Assembly (NCBI GenBank): GCA_002102555.1 | Contig: MCFL01000004.1 | Coordinates: 62,001-126,000, forward strand | From: Catenaria anguillulae PL171 | Taxonomy: Eukaryota; Blastocladiomycota; Blastocladiomycetes; Blastocladiales; Catenariaceae | DNA: 64,000 nt | Reading direction: 5' to 3' | Shown here: one piece after another, positions 8,181 to 20,000 of the stretch | Layout: each line of letters begins with the position of its first letter | Position numbering within the stretch: the first letter of the stretch is position 1 | The notes under the pieces: model-generated | Told to the model about the DNA's origin: nothing | Seen by the model: only the letters and a program-made list of their open reading frames with translations | Databases searched by the model: none | Position numbers and translations under genes: made by a program

Positions 8181-11100
8181 ATGTCGACCGCGCATCAAAC
8201 ACCGCCAGCCGTGCCATCGTCGCAGCCGGACACAACTTTGCAACAGCAGCAGCCGCTTCTGCTGCTCGATGAATACTTTTTACTTGAAGAGGTTGGCCGC
8301 GGATCCTTTGCCACAGTCCATCGCGGTCAATCCCGCTCAACGCTTGCCACGGTCGCCGTCAAGGTCATTCCGATGGACAAGCTGTCAAAGAAACTCCGTG
8401 CCAATCTCAACTCGGAAATCGCCATCCTTCACGCCATGGCCAAAATGTCACACCCGCACATTGTCAATCTCATAGCTTGGGAGCGCCACGACGGAGCAGA
8501 CGCGCAGATACAGCAGCAACAGCAGCAGTCTTCCGGTTCTAGCCAACCTCCGCAACCGCAGTTACCCAAATTGCGAGCTGTGTATCTCGTCATGGATTGG
8601 TGTGCATGGGGAGACTTGTCACAATTTCTCCGAACAAAGACAAAGCGCGGCCATGGAACCATTGTCTCCGAAACCGCTCTCAGCTCAATCGCTGACCGCA
8701 TTCTTGGGCACCCAACAGCCGCAATACCTCGCGAGGATTTGCCACTTGCTGGACCCTGGGGTGGGCTGTACCACACCTTCACATTCTACCTCCTTGGACA
8801 ACTTGGTGCGTGCCCTTCTCTATCCCTACATTCTCGTGATGGTCTGGCATGTTTATTGCAACGCTGACATTTTCCTCTCCCAACCCTCCAATCTTGAGCA
8901 GTCAGTGCACTTGATTTTTTACGAGCCCATTCACTCATGCACCGTGACCTCAAGCCTCAAAACCTCCTTCTGCACCCACCACCAATCACGTCCGGCCTTT
9001 TCCCACTCAATGAAATTGGGTCTGGTGCCACGCGGTTTCATCCGCTCTCCGTCAATGAGAGCTCAGCCTCCTCAGACACTCTACGGGAGCTTGCGATTGG
9101 CATTCTTCCACGCCTGCCTATTCTCAAGCTGGCCGATTTCGGATTTGCCCGATATCTTCCTACCCCGACTTCACTCGCCGAAACTTTGTGCGGGTCGCCT
9201 CTATACATGGCGCCTGAAATCCTCCGATACGAAAAGTACGACACACGGGCTGACCTGTGGTCTGTCGGGGCCGTCTTGTACGAAATGCTGTTTGGGCGCG
9301 TACCATTTCGAGCTCAGAACCACGTGGAACTTCTTCGCAAGATCGAAAAGTACAAGGACAAGTTACGATTCCCAAAAGGGTCTGTGCCTCCAGACGAAAC
9401 CTCACGTTCCTCGTCTGGCACACCCGGAGCCGTGCCGTTCCCTGCACAGCGACACTCGACAACCACGGGTCCGGACGACGGAAATGGTGTCGCGCATTCT
9501 GCACCCTCGGCATTTCGCTTGCCCGAGCGCATGATGGTGCCCCAAACGGCAATCGCATCGTCGCCACCCGACCGATCCGCAACACCTCACCGACCTGCCG
9601 ATAATCGCGCTCCATCGCCCGATGACCCAGAACCAGCTGTTTCAACAGTGGCGCCTCTTCACATGTTGCCTGATGAGATGCATTTGATCATGAATCTGCT
9701 GCGGCAACGGCCTGGGGACCGGTTTTCACTCGAGCAGTTTTTCGAGCACAAGGTGGTGAAAGATGCCCGTGGACTCGCTGATGCCGTCCGTGATTGGCAG
9801 AATCGAGCTGTCGAGCAAGCTGCAGCACCTCGCTTTGAAGGGCCTGCACCTGCATCATCTGCAAATCATCTATCTGCGAACAGCCTGAATCCATTCGTCC
9901 TGCACTTGCACCCGTGGTTAACTACAGCCAACCTCCAGCCGTTGCGTGCATCTCTTCCCTCGCCCGCCCCTGTTCCTTTGCAAACATTGCCACATCAGGC
10001 TCCTGCCGCACCTCCCAGCCGTCAATCACCTCCACCAAGTGCCCCGATACCAATTGCGCAAGCCAACACCCGAACTGCCAACATGTCTCATTTTCAGAAA
10101 CGCGATCACTCTGTATCCCCATCTCCACCCGACGGCCACGTTCGTCCCATGTCGCTTCCTGCTCAACCTTGGACTCAGCGTCAACGGGAGCCGAGCCTCC
10201 GTGCACGAGTTCCTTCAGGATTGTCGACGGTCGACAACGTGCACGCTGTAGATGCACGTCCAATCGAATCATCCCCTCCTGTACCTGTCACACCAACAGC
10301 CCAACGCTTTACGGGTGATCCCAGCATCGTCTCGCCACTTCGGAAGACGCCGTCAGTTGGGCAGTTGTTGCTCCAACGTCGAGGGCAACCGCATACCCCA
10401 ACATCGCCGCCGCAATCTACTGCAAGCGCCGTCGGCGGGACCAGCGCCGAAAAGGATGACTATGTTCTCGTTGAAAGAGACCTTTTCGAAACTCATGGGT
10501 GGGCTGGGGCAGCTTCAAGAGCTCAGCAACAACCACAGCAGCCAGCTGGGCCCACAGACCCACGCGGAAAGCACCGGCGGATACTCGAGTGCTCCTCCAT
10601 CAGAATCATCTCCTACGCGATCTCCAGTGAGCGCCCGACCGCCGAGCCGCCGCTCCTCATTTTCGTTGCTGAACTTTGTCGGCAAGTTGATCACAACAAC
10701 AAGCGCCGCAATTCAGTCCTCTCCCACTGCATCGCCAGCTTCTGCCTTGGCTGCACCGGCCTCGCCGTCCCGATCGCCCCGGGTCCCCTCACGCTCCATG
10801 TCGACCGATAGTTCTCCTGCAACAGCCATCATATCACCCAGCTCGAGCCACCAGCACGCGCATGGAGCACCTGTGGACAATACACCCAGTCAATCCATCC
10901 CCACGTTTGATCAGCGAACAAGCTCGGATCCGCAAGTCAATGGTCTCGTGTTGCAACTGCAGTCTTTTGCACGGCAAGCATGGGCGCTCTCAACATTGAC
11001 GCAGTCGCGGATGGACCAATACCACCAACTGGTCATTGACCCGACCACTGCCAGCCATCCCAATGCTCAGCAAGCAATCCAAAAACTCGCAAGAGAAATT

Positions 11101-11700
11101 ATGTGTGTAGCCGATATTGCATTGTGTATCATTGTCATTGCTACCGAGCGGTACCGCACGTTTTTGGACGCGGTCGGTTTACCCGAAGACCAGGATAGCG
11201 TCCTCGATTCGCCCGTGTTGCACCGCGGCCCAGCAATCTCTCCCACGGAATTGCGACCGCTTACATTTGTCGTCTCGTACCTACGACAATTCTACAACCG
11301 TGTCGTCGATCAACTCCAATACGTGACCTCGCAGAGCATTACTTTGACATTCCTGGACGACGGTTACTTCGGGGAGGAGCCAATAGCACCGGCACAACGA
11401 ATCGTGTTCATGGAGGCGATCGGATTGGTTGACTACGCCATGACGTGCGAAAACCGCGAGCGTGTCATTTACGTGCTTCAGACGGCGCTGTTTTTGTTTG
11501 AGGCGCTCCTGGTTCATGCAGACCATACAGGAACGGTTGCCGCCGCAGGAGCGGCTCTGGGGATCGGATCTGGAGGCGAGGTAACGGACGCGGAGGTGAC
11601 ACAGGGACTGTCAGAAGAGGACATGATCACCGTTACGTTGTACACAACCCAGTTGAGCAATCGCCTGACTCGGTTAATGTCTTCAAATCAACCGATGTGA
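8181..11700 (+). CDS. ATG1: ATG1/ULK-family autophagy-initiating Ser/Thr kinase (needs one frame change)
   Basis: Kinase that starts autophagosome formation with ATG13 and its partners. Exon 1 is 8181-8805; exon 2 starts at 8902 after a 96-base intron (donor GTGCGT, acceptor GAGCAG), joining as [13 protein letters not shown]. Kinase motifs by residue: glycine loop GRGSFATV (~39-46), VAVK lysine 61, MHRDLKPQN (221-229), DFG 287-289, [11 protein letters not shown] (~305), and [18 protein letters not shown], typical of ULK kinases. Loops are enlarged with Gln/Pro tracts, one of them between HRD and DFG. A long disordered linker holds KDDYVLVE, the form of an ATG8-interacting (LIR) motif, as known in yeast Atg1 and ULK1. 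The C-terminal ~270 residues, helical and ending [15 protein letters not shown], look like the ATG13-binding tandem MIT domain. The frame shifts by +1 near 10,480-10,490, at a CTTTTC run; total length would be ~1,140 residues. The start is the first ATG of the frame. Confidence 0.88.
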
Positions 11701-12270
11701 TTGGCGAGCTTGTTTTGTTGTTGTCAACCCATGTTGGAGGGTATGCGAATCTGGTGTCTGTTCGTTGTACATATTTCGCTTTCTTGGGTTCCCCCATTGC
11801 TCGCCCACTGAGCCTGTACCCATTCTTCGTTCCCTTTCCAATTACCGTACACGCTTGCTGTTGACTATAGCTGCTTTCCGCTCTCTTGCATTGCAGCCCA
11901 TCCATCATCCTTCCATTCTCCGCTCGTTGTCCATCCGCGCCCTCGCACTTGCCTTTATTCCCCCTGTCCCCGTCTCCCACTAACTCGTACTTATTTATTC
12001 ATTCCCTGTCCTCACACTCGCCCTAAACAGTCCGCGGATTGTATTATAACCCCCCCCCCATTCTGTCGCACTGCGTCTATTCGTCCTTTCCCAGCGAGGA
12101 GCATCAGCAATTACGCAACACGTGACGATCATTGGCGCCGACTCTCAATACACATGCACACAAATTGGGTTCTTTTTGGATTTGGACAATCAGGTCAACA
12201 ACATAGCGCTACAGCAATACATTAGGCTAAATCAATCCGGAATCCCGGCATACACCACCGCACACAACGA
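11701..12270. other. Intergenic between convergent ATG1 and uL6m genes
   Basis: Holds two facing 3' untranslated regions. It is pyrimidine-rich around 11,800-12,080 and includes a run of ten C at about 12,050. No coding or RNA feature is visible. Confidence 0.5.
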
Positions 12271-13056
12271 TTACCTCTTCCTTTTACCTTCCTTTTGCTG
12301 GATGGTCTCCCCGTTCACAAAGATACCTTTCATCTTGTAAGGCTCTGGTGGCTTGTATGCCCTGATGGTGGCGGCAAATTGCGCGACAGTGTCCTTGTCG
12401 GCACCGGTCAAGGTAATTTGATCCTGAGCAGGCAGCTTTGCCGTGACTCCTTGGGGCAATGGCAACTCGATTGTGTTGGCAAAACCAAGCTTGAGTTGAA
12501 GTAGCTGGCGGCCGCCCGAGTTGGGAACTTCAGCAAGCATGGCACGGTAACCAGTGCCAGAAAGACGCAGGCTATAGGTCCATCCTTGCGTAACGCCTTT
12601 AACCATGTTGGCAAGATGGGCGCGGGTGGTACCCCAGGCGGCACGTTGGGCGTCGGCGTCGGGAAACTCGACATTGACAGAGAGAGCAACCAAATCTGGC
12701 TTGGCCTTTGCAGCCGCCGGCTTGGAAGCATGAGCAGGGGAAGAAGAATCCTCGGGTGAAGCGCTGGCAATACGGACAAATGCTGGCACTTCCCGACTGA
12801 GCTGGCCAAGTGGGCCCGTGACGGTCACACGGAATGGCCGGCGGCGATCGATGGCATTCTTCGGCGGCGGGCCTGCAGTTGCGGGCGGAGGCGGGTATGG
12901 GTTGACGAAATGAACAGAAACAGCCGCAGGATCAAAGGTTACCGGCTGGCGGCCAATGTTGGAGGACAGTGGGCTGCCAGTGGAAAAACAGCGACGAGAG
13001 AACGAGGCCGCCGCGGCCCTCAGCATGGCGGTGGCCGAAGGCATGGGAGTGTGCAT
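12271..13056 (-). CDS. MRPL6: Mitochondrial large-subunit ribosomal protein uL6m
   Basis: Bacterial-type L6 of the mitochondrial ribosome. The single exon of 261 residues starts MHTPMPSATAMLRAAAASFS with RRCFSTG following, an Arg/Ser/Ala presequence with a probable cleavage site near RCFS. A second in-frame ATG at 13026 would give a 10-residue shorter leader. The core has both L6 folds: FRVTVTGPLGQLSREVP, then GTTRAHLANMVKGVTQGWTY, LRLSGTGYRAMLAE and LQLKLGFANTIELPLPQGVT, closing with the strongly conserved QITLTGADKDTVAQFAATIR and YKPPEPYKMKGIFVNGE. The Lys-rich end KEGKRKR is also usual. An insertion of ~30 residues rich in Ala/Pro/Ser (SASPEDSSSPAHASKPA) separates the first strands. The function assignment is secure; only the exact start is uncertain. 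Confidence 0.93.
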   Translation of the reverse strand: MHTPMPSATAMLRAAAASFSRRCFSTGSPLSSNIGRQPVTFDPAAVSVHFVNPYPPPPATAGPPPKNAIDRRRPFRVTVTGPLGQLSREVPAFVRIASASPEDSSSPAHASKPAAAKAKPDLVALSVNVEFPDADAQRAAWGTTRAHLANMVKGVTQGWTYSLRLSGTGYRAMLAEVPNSGGRQLLQLKLGFANTIELPLPQGVTAKLPAQDQITLTGADKDTVAQFAATIRAYKPPEPYKMKGIFVNGETIQQKEGKRKR

Positions 13057-13742
13057 TGCGTTGACTGGGAGTGTGAGGGAAGGTCTGCTGTTGCGAGCAC
13101 GGCCCAATATGTTTTGCCCGAGGCAGATGCAGCACTGTTGACGGTTGGCGGCATCTTTTGGCAAAGTGTCGCCGATCCACTCAAACGCCAACTCTCGAAA
13201 AAACCAGGAGGGCAAAGTCCTTGGCCACCCAGGATCAAGGGACGATGTCAATGTCATGATATGTAAAATACAGGATAGTGTATGCCATTGCCCGCACAAT
13301 GTGTACATGCCAAGTTGAAAGCCAAAGTGAACATCAAGTCCCACCAAAGCTAAAAAGACAGCAAACAACGAGTGAAATGGGAGAGAGCATTTCAGGGGCT
13401 GTGCAAAACCAAGGCCATTATGGCTGATGGAAGAGGGATTGCGACACTTGGCTGGGGCTGTTCGCTGTGGAACCGGTCGGGGAGATGATATTGCGGCAAT
13501 GATCCAATCGTTCCTCAAAAGACTATGACGAAATGAACGCAAGCATTGAAGGGTTTTGTGAGATTCGATGTAGCAGCAATTGCAAGGCCAAAAAAAGTAC
13601 ATAGTGAAGGGAATGAAGGATTGTCACATCAGAAATCATCACACAAATTGTGATGTTGTCGGAGAGCCAGTAAACGGCTGCGCATGAAAATTCAGGAACA
13701 CACACGAGGACAGTCCAAACAGTAACCCTCCGCCGATGTAGG
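13057..13742. other. Intergenic between NudE and uL6m genes
   Basis: Both neighbours are transcribed leftwards, so this is the uL6m promoter plus the NudE 3' flank. The uL6m frame stays open upstream to about 13,600, but that part does not resemble any protein and is treated as non-coding. Confidence 0.5.
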
Positions 13743-14975
13743 CTACCTGCTGGCTGGTGGGAAATTACGACGAGGCGCGGGCAAGAGACGCGAGATGCGC
13801 ACCTTGAATCGATCCATCAGTTGGCGCATTATAGCCTGCGTGTCCTGAGCCCCCATTGGCCGGCAAGCATCGTTTGATGCAAATGATCCGTTTGGAGGGT
13901 GGGCTGGCGACAGCTGTTCGGTGCCATTTACAACCATGGGCTGCGGCGACGACTTGCGCATCGTGGAATCGCTATGTGGATCGGCATGAACGTTCATGTG
14001 ATGATGTTTTGGCGCAAGCATTGCAACAACCTCCATGTGTTGCCCATGCCCAAGCCCATGCCGATGGGAAGGGTCGCCACGGAAAGCTGAAGAGAAAGAC
14101 TCGCGAGTCGCTTCGGTATCCATCGGAATATGTGTTGCATGTGATTGGGATGAGCGGCGGGATGGCGGCCCTGGCGGGAGTCTCCGAGCTGGAGAAAGCG
14201 AAGAGGCACGGGAGAGTGTCGAGGAAGGTGAGGGGAGCGCCAGGGATGATGAGATGGCGCTACGGGATGACATACGCCGTTCGCGGACGTCGAGCTCGTT
14301 TTGTAGGTCACGGATTTCTTCTCGACACCGTTGAACATCAACTTCAAGTTGAGACTTGAGCTCCAACTCTGTTTCGAGCTCAGCCTTTTCCTCGAGAAGC
14401 TTGTTGCAGCGGGATTGCGTGTCGCAGAGCGTGGATTCGAGTTCCCTGCACATGAATGAAGGACAAAGGCGGAGACGATGTGCTGTCAGAAAAAAAATAT
14501 ATTGACACGGTATGAAGAGCAGGAAGAGATACAGACCTTCGCCGCGAATGCAACATGTCGTTCTCCTGCTCCAGTTCGACGGTGCGCTGTCGGTACACGG
14601 CGAGATCTGCTCGCGTTCGTTCCAGTTCTGCCTTGGACGCTTCCAGAGCAGAATTGAGAGCTGCCAAGTTGGACTGTGTCCGTCTCTACGGTTGGTTACG
14701 GAAAGGATAAGTGGTGGTTCATTTGACTTGACCGGCGCACGGGTCTTGCATACCTCACGCTGAGCCATATCATGTTGCAAATGGTCGGCGCGGGACTTGA
14801 GGTGAGCATTTTCTTGCGCAAGCCTATTGAGCTCCCTTTCTTGCTCCGCCTCAATCTCTTTGGATGTTTCTTGAAAGTCGGAAAATTCGGTGTCTCGTTC
14901 GGAAAGCAGAGCCTCAAGCTCCGCAATCCGGGCCAACAGCTGGGATGTTGTGGCTAAGTCTGTGTCCGTATCCAT
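13743..14975 (-). CDS. NDE1: NudE/NDEL1-family dynein-LIS1 regulator (three exons)
   Basis: Coiled-coil adaptor that brings LIS1 to cytoplasmic dynein for nuclear migration and mitosis. Exons 14754-14975, 14537-14685 and 13743-14445 join in frame (donors GTATGC and GTCTGT; acceptors GTAG and GCAG) to give 357 residues. Exon 1 has LEALLSERDTEFSDFQETSK, the NudE signature start, followed by heptads (EIEAEQERELNRLAQENAHL). Exon 2 continues the coiled coil (LNSALEASKAELERTRADLA, VELEQENDMLHSRR). Exon 3 starts ELESTLCDTQSRCNKLLEEK, with ELDVRERR marking the end of the coil at about residue 190, as in animals and fungi. The C-terminal half is Ser/Pro/His-rich and disordered, ending MRQLMDRFKVRISRLLPAP, a short helix that may bind dynein or membranes. 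The NudE call rests on the order of these blocks; there is no catalytic motif to check. Confidence 0.85.
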   Translation of the reverse strand: MDTDTDLATTSQLLARIAELEALLSERDTEFSDFQETSKEIEAEQERELNRLAQENAHLKSRADHLQHDMAQREVCKTRAPVKSNEPPLILSVTNRRDGHSPTWQLSILLWKRPRQNWNEREQISPCTDSAPSNWSRRTTCCIRGEGLYLFLLFIPCQYIFFLTAHRLRLCPSFMCRELESTLCDTQSRCNKLLEEKAELETELELKSQLEVDVQRCREEIRDLQNELDVRERRMSSRSAISSSLALPSPSSTLSRASSLSPARRLPPGPPSRRSSQSHATHIPMDTEATRESFSSAFRGDPSHRHGLGHGQHMEVVAMLAPKHHHMNVHADPHSDSTMRKSSPQPMVVNGTEQLSPAHPPNGSFASNDACRPMGAQDTQAIMRQLMDRFKVRISRLLPAPRRNFPPASR

Positions 14976-15491
14976 GTGAGCAGGCCGGCTGGAGTTGGAG
15001 GTGGGTGGAGCTGTCGTGACTCGGGGTGGAACTTTGGAAAACGACGAGAAATGGCTCTTGGATGGTATTGCCGAGGGTTTGCTTTGTGTTCTTCATAGTA
15101 CAATCCGTACATATCACAGTCAAATAATGACGGGCTGCACAACTTGCCCCACGTCCACAAACACCACCGCCACCAACCCGAACCCGGCGCCAGCGGTCAT
15201 GATGTTTGTTAACCCTGCATGTGCTACGATATGATCGAAAAGCCATAAATGCAGTTGCTAGTGGCGAAAACGAGCAACGAGGGGCAATTTTGAAACAGAA
15301 TTCAATGCCAGGGCCAGAATTCTCCCAGTTGGCACAGGAAACTAAATATGTAGAGTGAAAACCACATGGAAGAATGGCCAACCAACGCTGGTGTATTGAT
15401 GGTCCAGTTATCCGAGCCATGGACAGCATTCAAGCAAAATACATTGTGTTGGCTGAGGAGCAGGCATGGCTCCGAACAAAACAAATGCAGC
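14976..15491. other. Intergenic, NudE promoter and eS17 3' flank
   Basis: Both neighbouring genes read leftwards. I see no further gene. Several short open frames on either strand lack any recognisable domain. Confidence 0.5.
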
Positions 15492-16171
15492 TTACTGTTG
15501 GGTCTTGGGGCGGCGGGGACGGTCACCGCGGTCGCCACGGAAGTTGGCGCCCACAACGGCGTTGCGGCCTTGACGCTCACCCTGGGCGGTGACAGCGACG
15601 GTGCGGATTTGGGGAAGCTTGATGTCGAGGGACGACAAGAGAGCAGCGGTCTCGGTGTCAACAACGAGCTCGTTTTGCTCAAGAGCGGACACATCGGGAA
15701 CGTAGTTGTCCTTGCGCTCGCGCTCCTCTTCTTGGAGCTTGAAGGAGATACCGCGAACGGGACCCTTCTGAATACGGCGCATCAAGTGGGTGGTGAAACT
15801 AAGGCACAGTTATTTGAATGTCAGTTATTCGCCGCACGCTGTTGACACCCGAGTGGCGCAACGCCAATCTGCAAAGTGGTTAAGGATGTACGGACCCAGC
15901 AATCTTGTTGCGGAGACGCTTGGACGAGATGGAAGCAACCTCCGAGGCGACCTTCTTGTTGGACTGGAAATCCAACGTGAGGCGGGGGTAGTACTTCTCA
16001 ATCATGACCCGGGAGGCCTTCTTGACAGTCTTAGTGCGAACGCGACCCACTGCAGAGATGACACAGGTGGTACCATATTACGTGAGTCATGGGTGCCTAC
16101 AATGCGCAACGGCGACTCGGAGTTGTCGACGTTGGGTAGTATCACGAGGTCGACGGGGTTGTGGACGCACT
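15492..16171 (-). CDS. RPS17: 40S ribosomal protein eS17 (start codon probably split by an intron)
   Basis: Structural protein of the small cytosolic ribosomal subunit. Exon 15896-16049 encodes [20 protein letters not shown] and [12 protein letters not shown]; exon 15492-15798 encodes [20 protein letters not shown] and [20 protein letters not shown]. They join in frame across 15799-15895 (donor GTCCGT, acceptor CTTAG). The first of these exons begins TG-GGT-CGC right after a CTGCAG acceptor, so the family's usual Met-Gly-Arg requires an A from an upstream exon. The base before a good donor (GTGCGT, 16165-16170) is A at 16171, which would place AAA before the ATG. So the start codon appears to be created by splicing. 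The product would have 153 residues, longer than human RPS17 (135) because of an Arg/Gly-rich tail ([15 protein letters not shown]). The body is certain; the split start is inferred. Confidence 0.92.
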
Positions 16172-17051
16172 TTTGATAAATTCTGTGACGGAGGAGCATA
16201 GTTTCGAGTGCGAGTTGTTGACGACAGACGGTATACAGTGAGAGGGAGCGAGCGCGAGGGGGATTGGAAAACGGTGCGGTCAGTCATCTGCGTTGCTCGG
16301 GGCATCGCGAGACCATCGGCAATCTGAATCGTCATGATGAGCTGCTGCCGCCATCCCAATACCCGATCCGAACGTCTCGGCCAGACCCGTTGAGCAATCG
16401 AGAGAGGAAATGAGCAGAGGTTCCGCATGTGTTTGAGTTCACGGTGAGGACGGAATGGGTGGCTAGGTTTGAGGGCCTTTGTCGGGTCTTGATAACTGGC
16501 ACAAGTTGTGGGTGGGGGGTTGGCGGCAACAGCAACAATGGCTCGATTCGACGCAGCGATGGTCGGGTGTCTCATTTGAGAGTAACATGAGTGTTTCGTG
16601 CATACATTTCCAAGTTCCAGTGGGGGACTATGTCGGAAAAGAGGTTTGTTCTGACTGTGGTTGACACGGTGGTGGTGGATGCAATCGCGTGAAGGTGGAT
16701 CGGCGAGCCTTGAGCGTGTCGACGCCACGCTGTCCACTTTGCTCTACTGACTTCACTGCCCCACAACCACCCATATCCATGTGATCAACCATTACTCCAA
16801 GATCCCGAATCTGTGTGTTGCGGAAGTTTTAACGAAAGAGCAAACCTGTCTGTCCTTGTCCATTCCATTCGCAACTGGCTGCTGTCGTCGGATCCAGGTG
16901 GATCCGACCAGTTACTTCGCTCCTGAAAACGGTCCAATTGAGACATAATGACTTGTAGAAAGTGCAGGCAATGGAGACACGATATAATACGGAAGTGGCG
17001 ATGATGGTGCAGAGCAATACAGATGGTAAAACAACAACATCGACAACCAAT
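16172..17051. other. Intergenic, eS17 promoter and DIS3 3' flank
   Basis: About 880 bases with no convincing coding on either strand. It should contain the 5' leader and promoter of eS17 and the 3' untranslated region of DIS3. Confidence 0.5.
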
Positions 17052-20000
17052 CTAATTCTTACGCTTCCTTTTCACTTGGCTGGAAGATGAGGGAGGTGGG
17101 GAAGAACTTGCACGCTTCAGTGATGGTTGCTCTTGCTCGGTCGCTTGGGAGCCAGTAGGAACAGTCGTACCCGATCTGGTCGTCGCCTCATTTGCGGGAG
17201 GATCCACCATCATCTCATCACCGCTCGGCGCTGCTGGTTGAATCAAAGTCATGATCACCTTTTGGGATCCTGATCCTCGCTCCAACTCAACAACCTCAAT
17301 GCGCACAGTCACGGGGTCAAACATGGTCAACTCGGCGTACGGCGCGACAATGCAGTTCTTGTCGGCATTGAACTTCCACACATCCTTGTCGAGCACGATA
17401 TTGGCTTCGATCCCATACTTGGGAATCAGTGCCGAAATGCCGTTGCGCAACACGCGCGTCACATACGCCGGCTCGGTCAGCACCTTGCCCTTGAAGTACA
17501 CGTGGGTAAACAACTCGACGGACGACCTTGACGCTTGTTGCGCCATACGGTGGCGGTAGTTGAGGTTCTCCGCAACGCGATTGAGAGCATCCTTGTTGGT
17601 GAGTTCCTCGCCATACGCAAACGAGTCGTGCGCAATGCTGGCAGCCAACAGTCGGTGCACAATGACATCGGCGTACCGACGAATGGGCGAGGTGAAGTGC
17701 GTGTAAATGGGCATGGCGAGACCATAATGACGGAACTGCTCGCGAGGCAGCATGCCAGAGCAAAAGTATTGAGCTTGCATCATGCAGCGAGTGGTCAGGA
17801 TACGGACGAGTTGGTTGAAGTACGGATCCGTTGACGAGACAGCGCGATCGAGCGAATCGGAGAGGGTTTTGGAGCTGGTGACGTCCAAAGATACGTTGAA
17901 TCGCTCAAGCGCCTGGTTGAGCTGCGTAAAGTTTTCGGGGGGTGGAGTCGGGTGGCAGCGAAGCATGGCCGTGTTGGGAAACGTGCTGAACACCTTTTCG
18001 GCAACAGAAACGTTGGCAAGCAACATAAACTCTTCAACAAGCGCATTGGTCTCCTTGAGGGCCTTCAATTCAACGTCAACTGGATCTTGGGCGTCCCCTT
18101 CAAGGCGAAACCGAACTTCGGGCGACGCGAGCGTGAGTGCTCCAGCATCAAGGCGACGCTGTCGCAGCTTTTTCGCAAGCATGTTGAGCTTGCGAACGCC
18201 GTTGGTGAGCTCGTCTTGCATCCGATCGTCATCAATCCGCAGCTGAGCCTCCTCATACGTGAACGAGGCCTTGGAATGGATGATGGACTTGGTGTATTCG
18301 ACCTTGACTATATCCGCGTTGGCCGTCATTTCCCACAAACATGAAAAGGCGAGGCGATCCACGTTGGAGCGCAACGAACAAAGGTTGGTTCCCAGCAAAC
18401 CAGGCAGCATATCGATCCGTTTGTCAACCAGATAAACTGTTGTGCCACGCTTTTCGGCTTCCGCGTCCATTGCCGTCCGTGGTCGAACAAAGTGCGTAAC
18501 GTCGGCAATGTGCACACCCACCTCCAAGTTGCCATTCGGAAGCTCACGAACGTGTAGAGCATCATCAATGTCGGTACAACCGGGCGGATCAATGGAGCAC
18601 ACGGGAAAATGGCGTAGATCGCGACGACGGGCGAGTTCCTCGGGAGAGCAGACCCAATTTTCACCCTCGGATGGCAAATCGTTGAGAACAGCTTGTGAAA
18701 AAGGCTCATACGGGACCCCATGCTCGAGCAAAATGACTTCGGTTTCGGTTTCCTTGTCGAGGGAAGGGCCAAGGAGCTTGACAAAATGGCCATTAGGGTA
18801 GCGAGACGTGCGCTCCCACGAGTCAATATTGACAATGATGCGTTGGCCAACCAGCTGGTCAGCTTGACGAGTTCGAATGCGGATTTTGGGAATACGGCGG
18901 TCCATGGGAAAGAAGTATACGTTTTGAGCACCGGACGACGAGGACGACTTTGGCTTCTCGATGGTGCCGCAAAGCGGGCGCCAGTTGCGCTTGATGACGG
19001 CAACGACCTTGCCAGTGGGTAACAATGAGGCCGAGTCTTTCGTGTCACCGTGAGGCCGACTGGCGTCCGACGACTCTGTTGAGCCGGTGGAAGGGGTGCT
19101 GCCGCCACGGCCTGGAAGCTCCTCATCATCATCGCTTTCAACAATAGCCTGGTCACATGCACCGATCCATTGGTCCTTGGGTAAAATCTGCACCGCGATG
19201 ACGTCGCCTTGAATGGCGCGGTTCAAGTTGGTCCGGCCATGAATGTAAATGCGGTTATCGGTTGAGTTTGGTAACGTAGCCATGATGTGGCCCTCGAAAA
19301 CATTGTAGCCGGAGATCTGGAGAGTGCCCTGCAAAAGCTTTCCGGAGGCGACAGCGGCCGATACGTTGCTCGGAGACAAGTACTCTTCGTATGTGATGAC
19401 GGCTGTGCCGTCAGCAGCCAACCCGTCAATGGATCCACTCGCGCCAACCAAATCAACCAAGTCCGGCGCGGACGAAAACAGCTTGGCGTAGCGGCCAACA
19501 GTGACAGCAGGAAGGCCTTCCTTTTCCGCAAAAGCACGGTTTCCGGCATCGTCAGAGAGCATGATGACGTGAACGTTGGCAGCAGCGAGGTGCTTCCGGA
19601 ACCAGAGGGCAACAACACGGATTGCGCGATCATTCTTGTCGTTGGGAGACTCGCCGGCAAGCTGCTTCACAAGGGTCTCCGGATGATGCTCATTGGAAAA
19701 GACATAAAAGTGGCGCTCGGGATTGGCAATGAGAGCACGAAGCCTGTTGTATGTGGGTAGGCTGCGGTGACGGACTTCCTCGAGCACGGTCTGCGTGACA
19801 ATCATGTTGGAGATGGCGGCGTGTTCCATGAGATCCATGTGGTTGAGAAAAACGTTGGTGTCTGGAACTGCGTAATGCGGGCCGAACGAATCAAGCACTG
19901 GTGGGCTGGACGCTAAGTGCGCTTGCGGTTCCACTGGGGCCGGACAAACGGGGCACAGCACGGAACCACAGTAGATATCGTCACGGACGTAGTGCTCACG

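Noticed and set aside
8602-9534. Overlapping 310-residue plus-strand ORF in the kinase gene
   Set aside because: It runs out of frame with the kinase motifs and through the intron; no conserved sequence in it.
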